Shown here: one piece after another, positions 60,714 to 64,000 of the stretch | How the letters are laid out: every line of letters starts with the position of its first letter | Numbering within the stretch: position 1 is the stretch's first letter | NCBI RefSeq assembly: GCF_037975245.1 | Contig: NC_092576.1 | Coordinates: 15,842,111 to 15,906,110 of the forward strand | Direction: 5' to 3' | DNA: 64,000 bases | Source: Apostichopus japonicus | Taxonomy: Eukaryota > Echinodermata > Holothuroidea > Aspidochirotida > Stichopodidae | Translations under genes and position numbers: made by a program | Notes under the pieces: model-generated | What the model was told of the DNA's origin: nothing | Database searches by the model: none | What the model saw: the letters and a program-made list of their open reading frames with translations, nothing else

Positions 60714-60752
60714 GTCTACAGCTTAATTGCCTTTACCATGGTGACTAAATGC

Positions 60753-61231
60753 TCAAAGTGACAAAAACATGACAACGTTTACCACTAATATGGATATGCC
60801 GAAGAAAACTGTCACACATATCTTGCAAACAAACCAATGATTGCCTGTAGTTTCTTCTTTTCTATCACCTGGTGGAGAGGTTGTTTCGGAATGTTGACAA
60901 CTAGCAGAATTGGTCTCTGGTTGATTTTTGGATTGATCGCTCCCTCCTTGGTCTGTTGGATCGCTTTCTGTCGTGCTTTGTGAATTTGACATGAGTTCCA
61001 ATCCCTCCCCAGACTGTCGATAACTGTTATTATGGTGCCCCATTGTTTCATTGCTCCCTCCTTGGTCTGGTGGACTGCTTTCGTGGTCACTTTTTGCGGA
61101 TCGACTAAGAAGTTTATAGTCACTATTGCACGGCTTGCAGATGTAGTTACTTATATTTTCTATGTTCATATATATTACAGAAAATGTCGTTTCGAGAACC
61201 ACTATAACAATTAAAATCACGATGTATATAC
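60753..61231 (-). CDS. Channel terminal exon: M3, intracellular loop, M4, stop
   Basis: 479 bp, acceptor tttttcag, phase 1, stop TGA at 60753-60755. The intracellular loop is rich in Ser, Asn, Gln and acidic residues and repeats a DQGGS motif (SSPPDQGGSNET, SDPTDQGGSDQS). It has a Cys pair CKPC after M3. M4 is followed directly by the stop, as is usual in the family. Confidence 0.75.
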
Positions 61232-62594
61232 CTGAAAAAGTCACAGACAAATACAAACACAATATTTAATGGTACGTTAAACATTTGATGTATCGACATT
61301 TGCATATACATTACAAGTCAAAACATATCTCGAAAAAACGGGGAAAAAATCAGATGAAGAAATAAAAAAAGAAATTATCTTGACAAAAGAAACAAGTGAA
61401 AAATTTTCAATTGCACCAAAGGGCCATCGTAAAAGTGATATATGCTAGAAGGGAGTGACAGTTTCGATATTTAGTCATATAGTGTTTGATTAATGCCCAA
61501 AATGCTATTTTACCTATGTCGATCATATTACGTCACGGGTCACAGAGGTACTAATTCCTATACTCAGACACTCAAAAATCAAGTCCCTTGGTGTCACGGT
61601 TTGAGGGGACACACACTTTGTTTCCAACAAATTAACAAACAGGACTTGTTTACCCTAACTCATAACGGGTTAGCACACTATTTGTAATTGTGTTACTCTT
61701 TGTTATACCCAATAAAGCACATTAATTCAAAAAGTTTCAAACGATGGAAAGTAAAAGAAATTGTAGTAACTTTATTACAAAAGTTGCCAAACGAGTGCAA
61801 TGTCTCAACCCTAATATCCACACTTCATCAAAAAAAGGTAATTTTATTGAAGCCATATATCCATATATACTATTTAAGTTGATGTGTATTTATTCCAAGG
61901 CATACTAAGCCCAGGAGTAGTTCGAATCCTATGTAGTCTCATAGATTCCGGGGTACATGCATTGGCTACTCCACAAAAATGACCGCTTGATTCCAAACTC
62001 AAATCCGAATGCAGATTCCTACAAACATAGTGATTGTTAGTCTAACTTTAAGCAATATTCATGTTTTCATGATATTCTGTAACATGTTTTGCAGATCTAT
62101 GCATATTTCTGATACACATACTCATAAAAGTGAAAACGTTCACGGTGCATAAGGGGACTGAACTTACCCATAAAACAGAAACCAGTGTCAGGACGGGCTT
62201 GGTATAGTGTCGAAAGTTGCATAATTAAAACCAGAAGGCACATCAGACCAAACGCTGGTCCGTTGGAGTTTTCTCTTGGAAAGCAATTAGTAAGCAAACT
62301 CAAAAACGATACAAATATGGTTGGTGCTACTAAGATGAACATGTCGAATTGTGTGCGAACTCTTCCCAAATTGGCGATGTACCGAACATATGATTGGTTT
62401 TTAAGGTATTGGTCGCATCTGTAGAGGGATTCATTACCTTCAGCACTAGTAAATTGTAAATTCCATCTAAGATTCTCAACTTTACATGATTCCATTTCCC
62501 CCACATGGTATAGATTTTGTTGCAAAGTTAAAGTATGAAAGACCAAATTAAGTCCGATGCTTAAGAAAACGTGTGCATCGCTCCAGAAAAGCAT
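60753..62594 (-). CDS. Divergent Cys-loop (nicotinic-receptor-like) ligand-gated channel subunit, 3' part of gene
   Basis: Seen: two exons joined in phase 1 encode the end of an extracellular domain, four hydrophobic segments and a long hydrophilic loop before the fourth, the M1-M4 plan of pentameric channels. M1 contains APTIFVSFLSLLTNCFP with its Pro; M2 is AFGLMCLLVLIMQLSTLYQ, with exactly 29 residues from the M1 end to the M2-M3 Pro, as in alpha-7 subunits; M3 is IYIVILIVIVVLE; M4 is WFVCKICVTVFFGISILVV. Known: Leu 9' is the gate residue and is kept. Odd: Glu -1' is Asn, Lys 0' is Gly, Glu 20' is Gln, and the vicinal Cys pair of alpha subunits is absent (YRCDQY). Upstream exons with the Cys loop are outside the window. 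Inferred: a non-alpha or altered-conductance subunit at the cell membrane. Confidence 0.72.
62168..62594 (-). CDS. Channel exon: end of extracellular domain, M1, M2 and start of M3 (5' border uncertain)
   Basis: Donor GTAAGT follows FMG (phase 1). The open frame reaches back to an ATG at 62592-62594, but sequence resembling the receptor family starts only around GLNLVFHTLTLQQN. An acceptor at cttaag, just before the codon for Ile in SIGLN (about 62539), would give a normal internal exon. The outer Met is therefore probably not a true start. Confidence 0.7.
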
Positions 62595-62616
62595 TTTAAG
62601 ATGTCATAATAATAAT

Positions 62617-63178
62617 CACCTGTGATGATGAAAATATTAATAATCATCAATGATGATGAAAATAATACTAATAATCAAAATGATGATGATGATGATGACG
62701 ACGACGACGACGACGAAGATGATGATGATGACGACGATGAAAATGATGATGATGATGACGGTGATGATGACAACGATGATGACGACGATGACGACGACGA
62801 CGACGCCGCCGCCGACGACGACGACGCCGACGACGCCGACGACGACGCTGACGACGACGGCGACGACGACGGCGACGACGACGACGTCGACGGCGATGAT
62901 GATCATGATGATCATGATGATCATGATGATCATGATGATCATGATCATGATCATGATCATGATGATCATGATCATGATTATGATCATGATCATGATCATG
63001 ATCATGATCATGATGATCATGATAATGATCATGATCATGATCATGATCATGATGATCATGATAATGATCATGATCATGATCATGATCATGATCATGATAA
63101 TGATCATGATCATAATACTGATAACAATAACAATAATCATAATCAATAGCAATAATCATAATAATAATAATAACAATG

Positions 63179-63236
<58 letters not shown>

Positions 63237-63328
63237 TAATAATCATAATCATAATCATAATCATAATCATAATCATAATCATAATCATAATCATAATCAT
63301 AATCATAATCATAATCATAGTCATAATT
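62617..63328. repeat. Compound microsatellite: (GAT/GAC)n, (ATGATC)n, (AAT)n, (AATCAT)n
   Basis: Successive blocks: GAT/GAC triplets to about 62900; ATGATC/GATCAT, which is self-complementary, to about 63115; AAT-rich to about 63238; AATCAT to 63328. Long open frames on both strands here (poly-Asp/His, poly-Ile/Met) are repeat artefacts. Confidence 0.95.
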
Positions 63329-63346
63329 AATTACAAACTTTTATAG

Positions 63347-64000
63347 TATGCTGATGATACTGTTTTCGTTTTAGATAGCTCTAGAGGTTCATTGCAGAAA
63401 ACTTTGCAAATTTTAAGTGACTTGAAGGAAGCCTCTGGGTTGGTTATCAATTATAATAAGTCTGTTCTTTTTCCTCTTGGCTCTTTTGCTCGTGATTGGC
63501 CTTTTACTTCATTCAGTGGAATTGCCGTTAGCAGTGGACCAGTTAGCTATTTGGGCATTTTCTTTACGAACAATAGAAATGATTTGTTTGAGCTTAACTA
63601 TACTCCAAAGTTATCCCGACTAAAATCATGCCCTCGTTCGTGGTCTGTCAGGGATATAACCCCAATTGGCCGGAATACCATAGTTAAGTCTCTTGCCCTT
63701 TCGCAACTTGTGTTTCTATTCCTTGTCTTACCTAACCCTCCCTCCAGTTTTGTTAAGGATGTGGAAAGAATAATCTTCGATTTCATTTGGTGTGGGCGCC
63801 CTGACAAGGTTAAGAGGAGTACTATGATTAATAATATTGATGAAGGAGGACTAAGGGTTACACACATTGATAGTTTTATGAAATCCTTAAAGTGTACTTG
63901 GGTTCGCCGTTATTTTTCCGTTAATGAGAGCCCTTGGAAAATATTTTTCACTACCGTTTTGAAGCCATATGGAAATAAATTCTTCCAGTGTAATTGTTCA
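63347..64000 (+). pseudogene. 5'-truncated LINE reverse transcriptase, runs off the window
   Basis: Open for 218 codons to the edge. It begins with the catalytic YADDTVFV (RT palm), then ASGLVINYNKSVLFPLG, SYLGIFF, WSVRDITPIGRNTIVKSLAL, and FDFIWCGRPDKVKRSTM with EGGLRV. This order is typical of L1/Tx1-like non-LTR elements. The codon just before YADD is TAG and upstream sequence is microsatellite, so the 5' part is lost. The continuation lies beyond 64000. Confidence 0.8.

Noticed and set aside
62622-63330. Long open frames on both strands (poly-Asp/His, poly-Ile/Met, poly-Asn)
   Set aside because: They are translations of a compound microsatellite; all frames stay open because the unit lengths are multiples of three.

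Overview
The window looks like a gene-poor, AT-rich animal genome, probably a marine invertebrate deuterostome such as an echinoderm. The pointers are GT-AG introns with 72-bp leucine-rich-repeat (LRR) exons, a divergent Cys-loop receptor gene, and relics of Penelope-like, LINE, PIF/Harbinger, hAT-like and SINE elements. The taxon is inference; no rRNA or mitochondrial marker is present.

Layout. From 1 to 22.6 kb I see no convincing gene. It holds a duplicated block (about 0.47-4.26 kb, copied at 53.5-57.46 kb), a small inverted-repeat element with its empty site preserved in the other copy, SINE-like sequences near 10.2-10.8 kb, and several local tandem repeats. From 22.6 to 53.2 kb lies one large minus-strand gene whose exons I could join with consistent splice phases: signal peptide, LRR N-terminal cap, at least 15 single-LRR exons of 72 bp, a double-LRR exon, a short last LRR, two Cys-rich exons (the second also carrying a polytopic membrane domain), a transmembrane exon and a cytoplasmic tail exon. 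The exons sum to 3,570 nt, giving 1,189 residues in one frame. Its introns hold tandemly duplicated LRR-exon cassettes, decayed exons, a 957-bp uninterrupted CTAT array, an antisense Penelope/GIY-YIG relic and a MADF/Harbinger relic.

From 53.5 to 60.7 kb the sequence is intergenic, with the second copy of the duplicated block, a tRNA-derived SINE, an 11-bp minisatellite and a hAT-like miniature element. From 60.75 to 62.6 kb are the last two exons of a minus-strand Cys-loop ligand-gated channel subunit whose pore-lining charged rings are replaced by neutral residues; its upstream exons lie outside the window. A 0.7-kb compound microsatellite (62.6-63.33 kb) separates it from a 5'-truncated LINE reverse transcriptase that runs off the right edge.

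How the genes relate. The LRR gene is a candidate cell-surface receptor, with an extracellular LRR and Cys-rich region joined to a multi-pass membrane domain. Its repeat exons all share phase 2 and have been copied in blocks, so the gene can gain or lose whole LRRs without frame damage. Two duplicated LRR exons lack a usable splice donor and read into stop codons; they could be dead exons or alternative ends for truncated forms. The channel gene is separate and shows no functional link to it.
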